Assembly (NCBI GenBank): GCA_003176045.1 | Contig: PSRM01000363.1 | Coordinates: forward strand, 1-50,954 | DNA length: 50,954 nt | Reading direction: 5' to 3' | Source: Verrucomicrobiota bacterium | Lineage (GTDB): Bacteria > Verrucomicrobiota > Verrucomicrobiia > Limisphaerales > UBA8199 | Shown here: positions 40,110 through 48,354 of the stretch, in pieces | How the letters are laid out: every line of letters begins with the position of its first letter | How positions within the stretch are numbered: the stretch's first letter is position 1 | Notes under the pieces: generated by a model | Databases searched by the model: none | What the model saw: only the letters and a program-made list of their open reading frames with translations | Told to the model about the DNA's origin: nothing | Program-made: the position numbers and the translations under genes

Positions 40110-40760
40110 ATGATTCACCGCCTAGTTGGCTCTCGCCTCGCTCCTGCGCTCCACCCATTCTATTTCGGCTCCATCCTTGTCCTTGGCCTTCTCACGTCTG
40201 CGCTCTGCGCGCAAGCGCAACTTCTGGTTAATGGCGGCTTCGACCAACCCACTGTCGGCCTGTCCCCTCCCAACTTTCCAACCTCCATTTCGGGAAGTGG
40301 CTCGGGTGGTTCGGCGTCCGCAAATGGCTGGTCCCTTTACAATAATTCTTCGGCCACCACCTCCAGTGAGTTGTTGTCCACCACGGATCCTCTGGCCACA
40401 GGCTACATGATTCATATCAACAGCACCGGAGGCTTTGACGGCATTTACCAGAATTTCCCCGAGCAAATCAGTACAACTGCTTCCGTTGACGTTTACGTGC
40501 TTCAGGGCACGGTCCGGCTGTATCTGTTCCACAGCGGGACGATAAATCTCGGCCAGGTGGACAGCACCACCACTGGCGCGTGGCAAACACTGACGCTGCC
40601 CCTGACCAGCGGCGGCCCAAATGAGTTCGTTCTCTACACCGTGGGCAGCGGGGAATTTTATGCGGATCGAGCGATGGTGCCGGTGCCCGAGCCTTCAACA
40701 GTCGGCCTTTTGGTGCTTGGCTCTCTCTCAATGCTTCTCAGGCGTCAGAGGAACACCTGA
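40110..40760 (+). CDS. PEP-CTERM sorting domain protein
   Basis: 216 residues from the ATG at 40110. The signal peptide (FYFGSILVLGLLTSALCAQA) is followed by LLVNGGFDQPTVG, a common opening of beta-sandwich exoproteins with DUF642-like or carbohydrate-binding folds. The C-terminus is the tripartite PEP-CTERM signal: VPEPST, then the hydrophobic VGLLVLGSLSMLL and basic RRQRN. It should be processed and anchored by an exosortase, not encoded in this window. Function unknown; such proteins are often tied to extracellular polysaccharide. Confidence 0.85.
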   Translation: MIHRLVGSRLAPALHPFYFGSILVLGLLTSALCAQAQLLVNGGFDQPTVGLSPPNFPTSISGSGSGGSASANGWSLYNNSSATTSSELLSTTDPLATGYMIHINSTGGFDGIYQNFPEQISTTASVDVYVLQGTVRLYLFHSGTINLGQVDSTTTGAWQTLTLPLTSGGPNEFVLYTVGSGEFYADRAMVPVPEPSTVGLLVLGSLSMLLRRQRNT

Positions 40761-40883
40761 ATATCAGGCGGATGGGCGTCAGCGAAGCGGTTTTCCAATT
40801 TCAGCAACTGGCGCGTGATCCAGCCGATGTCCGCCTGATGTTCGGATATAGCATTGCTTGCATTGCTTGCAACACCCATTCGC

Positions 40884-42608
40884 TCATCTAACGGCGCATC
40901 GGATCTTGCCGTCTGACGAGTCAAACTCGACGGCGCTAACAAATGCACTCGGACCGGTGCGGACATCAAATCCCAACTGGTTCAGGTATTGCCTCTGCTC
41001 CTCGGGCCAACTCCTTTCCAGAATCACTTCACGGGTGCCGGTACAATGGCAGCGTGGTGCCGCCATCGCCGCCTCGATTTCGTCGTGCAGCAGAGCATAG
41101 TGCGTCAGCACATCGAATATCGCGTTGGGGATCTTCGTTCCGCCAGATCCGCCGAGGGCCAATAGTCTGTGGTCGCCTCGCCTGACGAGGCTCGGGCACA
41201 TGTTGTGTATAGGACGTTTGTGCGGACCTGGTGCGTTGGGATGGCCGGGGTGGGGATTGAATCGCGACATCCCGTGACCCAGTGTCAGGCCTAATCCTTC
41301 AACCGTAACTTGCGCGCCGAAGGAACCGCCGTGCGTCAGCGTTACCGCCATGAGGTTGCCGTCGCCATCCACGCTGGACAGATTGGTCGTGCCGGGCTCC
41401 GACTCGGGCCCGATCTGGATTTCGAGTAGCTTCCTTTGTTCGGAGGCCATTCGCGCCCTCATCGCCAGTTCCCGGCAGTATTCTGTCGAGAGCAGGCGCG
41501 AGACCGGCACTGCGATTTGTTGCGGGTCCCCGAGCAGCTCCAGCCGGTCTTTCCACGCCAGGCGCAATGCTTCGAGCCGCGCGTGAGTGGCCAGTAGGGC
41601 AGGCGTCTCGCCTGCCCCTTGGTGCGACGACCCCCTCGAGACAGGTGAGACGCCTGTCCTACTTTCTGCAACGTGTGTGGATTGTTCCGCAGCCCACCCC
41701 ATCTCTCGCAAGGCCTGCAGCGCTTGCAGCACGGTCAATCCGCCGGCCGTCAGTGGTGCCGTAAAAACTTCGCACTCATTGAGGCTGATTCGCAGCGGCT
41801 CGATTTCGCGCGCGTGGTATGCCGCCAGGTCTTTGGCCGTGACCAGTCCGCCATGCTCTTGAAAAGCTTCGGCGATGCGCTGAGCGATGTCGCCTCGATA
41901 GAAGCTCTCGACGGAACCCCGTTGCGCCAGAGTGGAAAGCAGTTCCGCTAATTCCGGATTGCGAAAGAGTTCTCCGGGCTCGGGCACTGCGCCGCCCGGC
42001 AAGTAGACCCGCGCCGAACCGGGGTCCTTCAGAAGCCGGGCCCGCGCCAGCAGGATCCTGCCAGCAAAGCCTGGAGTAACCACAATTCCATTACGGGCCA
42101 ACTCGATCGCGGGCTGGGCCATCTCGCCGAAGGACCGCGTGCCATAGCGCTTCAATACCAGGTCCAGCCCAGCCAAAATTCCCGGGACTCCCACGGCCAG
42201 CCAACCGAAGCGGTTCAGCGATCCAATCGCATTGGCCGGATACATGTCCGCGCGCGCCTGCCCTGGCGCCATGGTGTTGAAATCAATGCAGCGGACGCGG
42301 TGCTCATGGCTGCGCTTCAGAATCAAATGTCCGCCATAACCACCCGGGCCGCAGTTGTAGGGAGTCACGAGGCCGGCTGCCAGCGCCGCTGCTACGGCTG
42401 CGTCAATCGCATTGCCGCCGTCGGCCAGCACGCGCCGGCCCACCTCCGCCGCCTGCGCCGCCACTGCCTGCGTCACCACTGTGCCCGGATTCGGCTTTGC
42501 TTTCCGCCTGGCAGCGCAGCCCACGCCAAATGAAAGCCCCAGCGCCCCGCCGGCCAGGGCAGTGCCGGTCCGCAGCAGCATAGCACGCCTGGAATATTTT
42601 TTATGCAT
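40884..42608 (-). CDS. ggt: Gamma-glutamyltransferase, Tat-exported
   Basis: 574 residues from the ATG at 42608. Cleaves gamma-glutamyl compounds such as glutathione and transfers the glutamyl group. The N-terminus carries a twin-arginine signal (SRRAMLLRTGTALAGGALG) followed by FGVGC, a possible lipoprotein site. Large-subunit motifs are GGNAIDAAVAAALA and TPYNCGPGGYGG. The autoprocessing and catalytic Thr is expected at ~407 in GTTNLSSVDGDGN; the downstream glycine-rich LALGGSGGTKIPNA fits the substrate pocket. A 71-bp inverted repeat is inserted in frame at ~316-339 (SRTGVSPV...GETPALL), in the large subunit before the cleavage site, where it is likely a surface loop. Confidence 0.92.
   Translation of the reverse strand: MHKKYSRRAMLLRTGTALAGGALGLSFGVGCAARRKAKPNPGTVVTQAVAAQAAEVGRRVLADGGNAIDAAVAAALAAGLVTPYNCGPGGYGGHLILKRSHEHRVRCIDFNTMAPGQARADMYPANAIGSLNRFGWLAVGVPGILAGLDLVLKRYGTRSFGEMAQPAIELARNGIVVTPGFAGRILLARARLLKDPGSARVYLPGGAVPEPGELFRNPELAELLSTLAQRGSVESFYRGDIAQRIAEAFQEHGGLVTAKDLAAYHAREIEPLRISLNECEVFTAPLTAGGLTVLQALQALREMGWAAEQSTHVAESRTGVSPVSRGSSHQGAGETPALLATHARLEALRLAWKDRLELLGDPQQIAVPVSRLLSTEYCRELAMRARMASEQRKLLEIQIGPESEPGTTNLSSVDGDGNLMAVTLTHGGSFGAQVTVEGLGLTLGHGMSRFNPHPGHPNAPGPHKRPIHNMCPSLVRRGDHRLLALGGSGGTKIPNAIFDVLTHYALLHDEIEAAMAAPRCHCTGTREVILERSWPEEQRQYLNQLGFDVRTGPSAFVSAVEFDSSDGKIRCAVR
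41593..41663. repeat. 71-bp inverted element inside ggt
   Basis: Arms AGTAGGGCAGGCGTCTCGCC and its near reverse complement ending GACGCCTGTCCTACT (two mismatches over 22 bp). Each arm is itself palindromic. Sister of the element in uvrA (37326-37402). Confidence 0.88.
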
Positions 42609-42692
42609 GTCAGGTGCAAACACTATGGCGCGAACTGATGGTCGCCGCTACGGCGTTGAATTGAAATCTTTCCGTGTGGTTGGCCCGTGGTT

Positions 42693-43086
42693 TCAGGGAT
42701 TTGCCCAGGCCATAAATTGCCGGCCAGGACGACCCTTCTGCCACCACTCTACGCCACCAACCCGAACCCGAGCCACAATACCCATTCGCTTGGCGTTGGT
42801 GTTAAAGATTGGGTCTTTGAGGAAGGCGCGGATAATCTGCGCCTGCATCGCCGTCGTACAAATTCAACCAGACAAGACAATAGCCCGAGTGGACCAGATC
42901 GCGTTTGAAGTAGTCTTCGTCGTGCGTGAATAGAGTGGTAGTTTTAAGCCGGTGGAGCAAAGGGATGAGATTTTCATCCGCGATTCCCCGGAGAGCTAAA
43001 TCGAAAGAAATGTGCCGGGCCTTAACACCCTGCTTCCGCAACAGCCCAGCTTGGTCCTGCCGGATGTTTTCATCCAGCAGGTTCAC
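42693..43086 (-). pseudogene. DUF5615 PIN-like toxin, frameshifted
   Basis: Toxin-like partner of the DUF433 gene. From the GTG at 43086 the frame reads LLDENI...VKARHISFDLALRGIADEN, then TLFTHDEDYFKRDLVHSGYC and VWLNL, the PIN-like DUF5615 core with its acidic residues. It then runs to an early stop at 42802. The expected C-terminus (IIRAFLKDPIFNTNAKRMG, then VARVRVGGVEWW) continues in another frame to a stop at 42693-42695. A one-base shift at about 42856-42870 accounts for this. It is therefore an inactivated toxin, a sequencing error, or (less likely) a recoding site. It overlaps the antitoxin stop by 4 bp (GTGA). Confidence 0.78.
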
Positions 43087-43370
43087 GCTCGCTGCAGCCG
43101 GCGGCGTCCAGGCTTGTCGCGCAGCCTGCCTTTTTCGTTCAGAAATGATCGGCGAGCAAGCTGGATCGTTTCAGCCACTGCATCGGCAGAAACGCGACCG
43201 CCCCATGCCTTCACAATTTCGTTCGAAGACATTCCGTGAGCCAGTTCATCGAGAACTTGCCAAACCATGATCCGCGTTCCTTTGTAAGTAGGTTTTCCGT
43301 GGCAAATACCTGGGTCAGCCACGATAAATCGGCCAAGCTCAATCGGGTCCTGCTTTCCGTTTGCTTTCAT
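43083..43370 (-). CDS. DUF433 antitoxin
   Basis: 95 residues from the ATG at 43370 (MKANGKQDPIELGRF). The DUF433 helix-turn-helix-like core reads FIVADPGICHGKPTYKGTRI, MVWQVLDELAHGMSSNEI and VSADAVAETIQLARR. DUF433 proteins pair with DUF5615 toxins as VapBC-like modules and probably autoregulate the operon. The next gene starts on its stop codon, so translation is coupled. The open frame upstream of 43370 has no family match. Confidence 0.87.
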   Translation of the reverse strand: MKANGKQDPIELGRFIVADPGICHGKPTYKGTRIMVWQVLDELAHGMSSNEIVKAWGGRVSADAVAETIQLARRSFLNEKGRLRDKPGRRRLQRA

Positions 43371-43503
43371 TTCGTATAAATCATGCTCCAGGCCGAAGTG
43401 GATTGCAAGCAGTGCAATCCCCAAATCATCCAAGCCACTCTCCAGACCTGCCGCGCCCCAAAATCCGCTCGCTGCTTCACTAGCCGTATCTTAATCTTCC
43501 TTC

Positions 43504-45219
43504 ATGACCGCTCCTCCCCGCCACCGCCGCGCAGCGGCGGCCCGCCCTGCCAACAATCCAACAATCCAGCAATCCATCAATCCACTGCTCAGCCTTCTTC
43601 TTGCGCTAACGCTCGCCTCTCCGCTAGTGGCCCAGGAACCTCACTACGTGAACGCCGAACTACCCTGGCACCCGGCCCGCGTGGATTCCCGCGGCCAGCT
43701 TCTGGCTTGGTACGAGCCCGAGAAAAACCTTGGCTACGACCAGGTTCTCCGCCTGGGTTGGGAATTCATCGAGCACCGCGTGCCTGCTGACACGGTGCAT
43801 CAGACGGGCCTCAAGGTTTATCTATTGGATTCCACTTTTGACGGCCAAACGCTGCAAGGCCGAAACTGGCAGCACAATCCTGCGATGGTCTTCGCCAGTT
43901 TTGTGGACGGCTTGTGCGGGTGGTATCCCTATTCGGGTGACATGACCGCCGTGCAAACCGTGCGCGAAATGCTCGATTACCAACTGGCCCACGGCACCAC
44001 GCCGACTAACTGGGACTGGGCTGGCGTGCCCTTTGCCACAAGCTGCGGCGGCGAGCGCGAATATGGCCGCTGCATTGCGGATTTGCCGCACGACTACTAC
44101 GGCGGGTTGGAAACTGACAAAGTGGGAGAGATGGGAGTCGGCTACGCTTTGTTCTATCAAATGACTGGCGAATCCAACTACCTCGACGCCGCCCGCCGCT
44201 GCGCCGACACTTTGGCGCGCCATGTTCGCGCCGGCGATGATGAGCACACGCCCTGGCCCTTCCGCGTGGATGGCCGGAGCGGCACGACACTGGCTCGCGC
44301 GGATTTCGGCGGCGACATTGCCTCCTGTGTTCGGTTATTCGACGAACTGCTGCGCCTCGGAACCGGTGACGCCGCCTCATATCGCAAAGCCCGCGACCTG
44401 GCCTGGAACTGGATTTTGCGCCACCCGCTCAATCCGCAGAGCAAAGCCTGGAGACACTGGAGCGGATTCTTTGAAGACGTCTCGTACAACCCGGAGAACG
44501 TAAACCAAATGCTGCCCACGATGGTTTGCTATTACATCCTCACCCGGCCTGACCCCGCCGCTGTGGACCCGGACTGGAAGCGGCATGTCGGCGAGATGCT
44601 CGATTGGGTGCGTCAGCGCTTCGGGCGCGGCCCATTTCTGGGCGCCTGGGGCATTGATGAGCAGGGCCGCCCCGACGGCCACGGCTGCTGCTCGCGCGCC
44701 GGTCTGGGCAGCCACACCGGACGCTGGGCCGCCGTCAGCGCCCTCTATGCCGAACGGGCCGGCGACGCCCAGGCGCGCGAAGACGCCTTCCGTTCGCTAA
44801 ATTATGTAACCTACTTCACTGACTCCGAAGGCCGTGTGTCCTGTTGCGGTGAGGGCTATCACAATCCCTATTGGTTCAGCGACGGCTACTCCGATTACCT
44901 GCGCAACTTCACCTGGACCATGGGCGCTTTGCCCGAGTTGGCGCCCGTCGGTCAAAATCACCTCCTGCGCTCTTCTTCAGTCGTGCAGCAGGTCACTTAT
45001 GCCGCCGACCGCGTCAGCTATCGCACGTTTGATCCCGAGGCTACCGAAGTCTTACGCCTGAATTTCCGCCCAGCCCACGTCCGCGCCGGCGACGCTGAAT
45101 TGAGGGAGCATGTAAACTTGCAGGAGCCGGGTTTTACGATTCGACCGCTCCCTCAGCAAGGTGATTACGTGCTGCGCATTCGCCATCATGGGGCGACGCA
45201 GGTGACGATTAGTCCTTAA
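43504..45219 (+). CDS. Secreted alpha/alpha-toroid-like protein of unknown activity
   Basis: 571 residues. The hydrophobic core LLSLLLALTLASPLVAQ is a signal peptide, but the ~27 residues before it are encoded by a CCGCCGC palindrome and an AACAATCC tandem array (NNPTIQQSINP), giving an odd, long, Arg-rich N-region. The mature part has paired-helix spacing typical of six-hairpin glycosidase-like folds (YALFYQMTGESNYLDAARRC, RLFDELLRLGTGDAASYRKA, MLDWVRQRFGRG). It has Trp/Tyr- and Asp-rich stretches such as NPYWFSDGYSDY and a Cys-rich DGHGCCSRAG. I do not recognise a specific family; a glycoside hydrolase or lyase of the toroid class is the likeliest guess. Confidence 0.65.
   Translation: MTAPPRHRRAAAARPANNPTIQQSINPLLSLLLALTLASPLVAQEPHYVNAELPWHPARVDSRGQLLAWYEPEKNLGYDQVLRLGWEFIEHRVPADTVHQTGLKVYLLDSTFDGQTLQGRNWQHNPAMVFASFVDGLCGWYPYSGDMTAVQTVREMLDYQLAHGTTPTNWDWAGVPFATSCGGEREYGRCIADLPHDYYGGLETDKVGEMGVGYALFYQMTGESNYLDAARRCADTLARHVRAGDDEHTPWPFRVDGRSGTTLARADFGGDIASCVRLFDELLRLGTGDAASYRKARDLAWNWILRHPLNPQSKAWRHWSGFFEDVSYNPENVNQMLPTMVCYYILTRPDPAAVDPDWKRHVGEMLDWVRQRFGRGPFLGAWGIDEQGRPDGHGCCSRAGLGSHTGRWAAVSALYAERAGDAQAREDAFRSLNYVTYFTDSEGRVSCCGEGYHNPYWFSDGYSDYLRNFTWTMGALPELAPVGQNHLLRSSSVVQQVTYAADRVSYRTFDPEATEVLRLNFRPAHVRAGDAELREHVNLQEPGFTIRPLPQQGDYVLRIRHHGATQVTISP
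43551..43584. repeat. ATCCAACA-type array encoding the N-terminus of the secreted protein
   Basis: CAACAATCCAACAATCCAGC with further ATCCA units, period about 8. The same family lies upstream of pyrH (27620-27683). Confidence 0.7.
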
Positions 45220-45239
45220 TGGGCGCGGGCATAATAACT

Positions 45240-45359
45240 GTGACGTACGGCAGCCTTTCGAGGCTGCTGGTGAGCCAGGCTTTTCAGCCCGGCGACTATC
45301 GGGCGGCTGGAAAGCCGCCCTCACCGGCAGGCTCAAAAGCCTGCCCTACGATACGTCAC
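45240..45359. repeat. 120-bp inverted element between convergent genes
   Basis: Ends GTGACGTA (45240-45247) and TACGTCAC (45352-45359). Inside are smaller hairpins: GCAGCC-TTTCGA-GGCTGC, GGGCGGC-TGGAAA-GCCGCCC and GGCAGGCT-CAAA-AGCCTGCC. It fills almost the whole gap between two convergent stop codons and may serve as a two-way terminator. Confidence 0.7.
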
Positions 45360-45384
45360 CGAATTATTGGCTTGGAGCACTTAG

Positions 45385-46128
45385 TCAACTCCTCGACGCC
45401 CTTCCTTCGATAAATACCGTTTGTCCCTCCTCAAGCGGAAACATCGTGCCGTCCGGCGATTGGATGAAGCCCGTCCCGTACACTTTGGTGCTGTCGTTCA
45501 TACCCATGATGTTGACCGGGTTCAGCGAAATCATCATCCCGTCTTTTTGCACTACTACCACGCCGTCTATCAACGTGGCCGTGTCTTTGGCGGGAACCGC
45601 GCCGCCGTCCAGCCCAAACAACTGGCCGTCCGCCAGGCGCGCGTGGGCGCCTGAGGGATAGTTGCACCACCCATCGGGAAAAATCGTCAGGCCGTTGGGA
45701 AAAGTCATCTCCTCGCCGATGCTCGCCGGTTCCCCGTCACGCACCACAAGGAGTTGGCCGGTTTCCTGAGTCACATGATCGAACACCGGCTCAATCGAGC
45801 CATCGGTATTCAAGATCCAGCCGTCCCGCCGAAGAATTTGCCCCTCGTGCAGCTCCCGTTCCTTCCCGCCAGCCACTTTAAAGGTCCCGTTGGTATATAC
45901 CTCGACGTCGAAGGGAAGTTTAAGGACCTTCTTAAGCACCTCCAGCTCCTGGCCTCGCACGCTAAAGGCCTTTCCGTCTTTCACCGTAGCTCCGTCTGCC
46001 GGTTGATCCGGTTGAGCCCGCAGAGAAGGCCCAAAAACCAAAGGCAAAAGTCCCAGGCAGAAAAATATGCAAGCTGTCCGGCTCGCGCTTAGTAGTATTG
46101 GCGACCAGGAATGATGTGAACAATTCAT
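45385..46128 (-). CDS. Exported DUF6799-like repeat protein
   Basis: 247 residues from the ATG at 46128, preceded by GGAAGGAAGGA, a strong ribosome binding site 8-10 bp away. The signal peptide (TACIFFCLGLLPLVFGPSL to RAQ) is clear. The mature protein repeats short beta units of the form DGT-x-x-L-x-x-G-x-x-V: LHEGQILRRDGWILNTDGSI, MTFPNGLTIFPDGWCNYPSG, LIDGVVVVQKDGMM, and PDGTMFPLEEGQTVFIEG. This pattern fits the DUF6799 family as I recall it. No function is known. A good sigma-70-type promoter lies at 46218-46245. Confidence 0.75.
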   Translation of the reverse strand: MNCSHHSWSPILLSASRTACIFFCLGLLPLVFGPSLRAQPDQPADGATVKDGKAFSVRGQELEVLKKVLKLPFDVEVYTNGTFKVAGGKERELHEGQILRRDGWILNTDGSIEPVFDHVTQETGQLLVVRDGEPASIGEEMTFPNGLTIFPDGWCNYPSGAHARLADGQLFGLDGGAVPAKDTATLIDGVVVVQKDGMMISLNPVNIMGMNDSTKVYGTGFIQSPDGTMFPLEEGQTVFIEGRASRS

Positions 46129-46217
46129 CGTGGTATTCCTTCCTTCCAATCTTTGGTAGTCTGACGCTTTCATTCTAAAACCTTTCATTACTTGGTTATC
46201 CCGCGCGCTAATGGCTC

Positions 46218-46245
46218 ATAATACAAATAATACCCCGGGAGTCAA
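46218..46245 (-). promoter_or_regulatory. Sigma-70-type promoter for the DUF6799-like gene
   Basis: On the minus strand TTGACT (46245-46240, 5 of 6), a 16-bp spacer, then TATTAT (46223-46218, 5 of 6). It is 90 bp upstream of the ATG at 46128 and is the best promoter match seen in the window. Confidence 0.6.
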
Positions 46246-46320
46246 GCTAATAGCGATGATCTGTTTGGAGAGGGGCGCATCTTGAATGTGCCGTTAGTCC
46301 GGACAGTTCCCTCCGTGCGC

Positions 46321-46388
46321 GCCGGGTGAGGGCACCCGGCCTACATGTCCAGGGCGATACGCCTGTAGGCCGGGTGCCCTCACCCGGC
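46321..46388. repeat. Perfect 25-bp inverted repeat
   Basis: Arms 46321-46345 (GCCGGGTGAGGGCACCCGGC...) and 46364-46388 are perfect reverse complements, with an 18-nt loop. It lies in the 402-bp divergent gap between the DUF6799-like gene and the ABC permease. CTTTGCG-type units follow at 46469-46506, just before the permease start. Confidence 0.85.
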
Positions 46389-46530
46389 GCCTTGGGCATG
46401 TGCTCCAGGCAAGTAACGGTACTTCTGAGAGACGCTCTTCGGAGTGTCCCGATAGCAATCGCCGCTTTCCTTTGCGCCTTTGCTTCTTGGCGACTTTGCG
46501 TTAAGTCTTACCCACTTTGACCGATCTACA

Positions 46531-48339
46531 ATGACACTTCTCCCTCTCGTCAGGCGCGAACTGTGCGTTCGGAGTCGGGGCTCCGCGGCTCACTGGGCTC
46601 GTTTCAGCGTCGCGCTGGCGGGGATGCTGCTATATGTCTGCATCAGCTTCGCCCCCGGGCCGTTTGGCATCACGGTTGAGCAAATCGGCCACGGCATCTT
46701 CACCGGGCTGATCTCAGCCGCCTTTCTGCTCTGTTGTTCGGCTTGCCTGCTGAGCGCGGACAGCATCGCCGCCGAGCGCCGCGAAGGCACCCTTGGCCTG
46801 TTATTGCTCACCCCGGTGCGGCACTTTGAGATTGTCGTGGGAAAAATCGCCTCAACCGGCCTCGCGTCGTTCTTCGCCCTCGTGACTCTTTTGCCTTTGC
46901 TCATGATCCCGTTGCTGGCCGGCGGGGTGACCGGCGGAGAGGTTTTCCGCAAAGAGTTGGTCCTGACCGACACGCTCTTTCTGGCCTTAGCCGCCGGGCT
47001 CTGGGCTTCGGCACGGAGCCGGGAAAAAGCCAAGGCCGCTACGTCCTCGCTCGGCGTGTTTAGCGTCCTCCTTCTGGGGCCCCTGGTGTTTAGCCTGTTG
47101 CCTGAGCCGCTCGCCTCAACCGTGCGGTCGCTCAGCCCGTTAGTGGCCCTGAGCCGCGCTTCCGACCTCGCTTATCGCAGCGAACCGGGCTGGTTTTGGC
47201 TCTCGCTCTTGCTGGTCTGGACGGCCGGTTGGTTCCTGCTGCTCGGCGCCAATGCCGCGATGCGCAGGCTGGGCTCGCTCGATCCGGAGGAAACCAGGAG
47301 CCCGGTTATCGGCCTCCCCTCAGCCCTGACATTTCACACCCCTCTCATTAACACCGGGCTTCAGCCCGGTGGGGATGTGCGCAGAGGCCCCAAAGCCGTT
47401 TTAAAGGCTTCTCCGAACCCCGAGAAGCCGTTGAAACGGCTTCTGCCAGCCGGTATCGGCCACACCGGGCTGAAGCCCGGTGTTAATGAGACTTCCTCTG
47501 AATCTCCTCCCATAATCCGCAGACTGCCTTCCAGGATCACCTCTTACTGGCTCCGCCAACCGATTCTGCACCCGATCTCGCACCTGCTGCAGCGCCAACA
47601 GGGAACCAGAAGGATCATCTGGGCCGCAGCCCTGCTCAGCTTTTTCCACCGGTTGCTCTTCGGTTTTGTGAGTCCATTCCTCATGGGGTTTGGCGGGGGC
47701 GCGTTTTACTTTGGGTTCTTCAACATCCTCTCCTGGTCTCTGGGCCTGGCGGCCAGCGCTATCACCGGCGCCTTGTTCGCCTGGGCCTTCAGCCGCTTCT
47801 TCATCGAATCTCGCCGCACCGGCGAGCTGGAGATCCTGTTGACCACGCCCGTTGGAGCGCGTGAAATTGTTTCAGCACAGTGGGCTCACCTCAAGCGTCT
47901 GCTGATCGCGCCGCTGTTATTGATCCTGGCCCCGATTTGCCTCCACAGCTTCTTCACAGTCACGATGCTCTTCTCCAGTCCACGCTATGCCTTCGGTTCT
48001 GAGCAGAAGCATTATTACGAGCTTCTTTCGCATGTCGTTTCGATACTGCTGAGCCTTATGAGTTCGGTCCTCGCGCTGGCCGCTCTGTGTTGGCTGGCGC
48101 TTTGGTTCGGTTTGCGTTTCCGAACCCAAAGTCGCGCCATTATCTGTAGTGTTGCACTGGGCGTAGTGTTGCCTCAGTTCGTGAGCTTCACCGCTGCTGT
48201 GTTCCTGCGCCCGGTCTGGTCTGTTCTAACCTTCTATTGGGCGGTTCGGTGGTTCATCACGCCGCTGCCGAGCATCGTCGTTTATCTGCTGCTCATCCGC
48301 TGGGCCAAGACTCGGCTGTCACGCGAACTGGTGGCTTAA
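46531..48339 (+). CDS. Fused ABC-2 type transporter permease (two membrane halves)
   Basis: 602 residues from the ATG at 46531. The first half begins MTLLPLVRRELCVRSRG and has helices such as GIFTGLISAAFLLCCSACLL, plus the ABC-2 motif ERREGTLGLLLLTPV. The second half repeats the plan: FFIESRRTGELEILLTTPVG and later helices (LIAPLLLILAPICLHSFFTV, IPLPS-like end). So two ABC-2 halves are fused. No ATPase gene is adjacent, so the energising subunit must be elsewhere. The halves are separated by ~55 residues encoded by a 149-bp inverted-repeat element (LINTGLQPGG...GLKPGVNETS), which looks inserted at the inter-half linker and not selected for function. Substrate unknown. Confidence 0.85.
   Translation: MTLLPLVRRELCVRSRGSAAHWARFSVALAGMLLYVCISFAPGPFGITVEQIGHGIFTGLISAAFLLCCSACLLSADSIAAERREGTLGLLLLTPVRHFEIVVGKIASTGLASFFALVTLLPLLMIPLLAGGVTGGEVFRKELVLTDTLFLALAAGLWASARSREKAKAATSSLGVFSVLLLGPLVFSLLPEPLASTVRSLSPLVALSRASDLAYRSEPGWFWLSLLLVWTAGWFLLLGANAAMRRLGSLDPEETRSPVIGLPSALTFHTPLINTGLQPGGDVRRGPKAVLKASPNPEKPLKRLLPAGIGHTGLKPGVNETSSESPPIIRRLPSRITSYWLRQPILHPISHLLQRQQGTRRIIWAAALLSFFHRLLFGFVSPFLMGFGGGAFYFGFFNILSWSLGLAASAITGALFAWAFSRFFIESRRTGELEILLTTPVGAREIVSAQWAHLKRLLIAPLLLILAPICLHSFFTVTMLFSSPRYAFGSEQKHYYELLSHVVSILLSLMSSVLALAALCWLALWFGLRFRTQSRAIICSVALGVVLPQFVSFTAAVFLRPVWSVLTFYWAVRWFITPLPSIVVYLLLIRWAKTRLSRELVA
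47343..47491. repeat. 149-bp element with perfect 29-bp inverted arms, inside the ABC permease gene
   Basis: Arms 47343-47371 and 47463-47491 are perfect reverse complements over 29 bp (outer end TCTCATTAACACCGG). Internal palindromes include AAGCCGTT-GA-AACGGCTT. Same architecture as the element at 22978-23130. It is read through in frame as about residues 271-321 of the permease. Confidence 0.92.
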
Positions 48340-48354
48340 AACGCATGCCCGGAT

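Noticed and set aside
40745..40969. Small minus-strand ORF (74 residues) at the end of ggt
   Set aside because: Its last ~40 residues (QADIGWITRQLLKLENRFAD) look somewhat protein-like, but it overlaps ggt and the PEP-CTERM gene and has no start signal. It may be a gene remnant; not supported enough to call.
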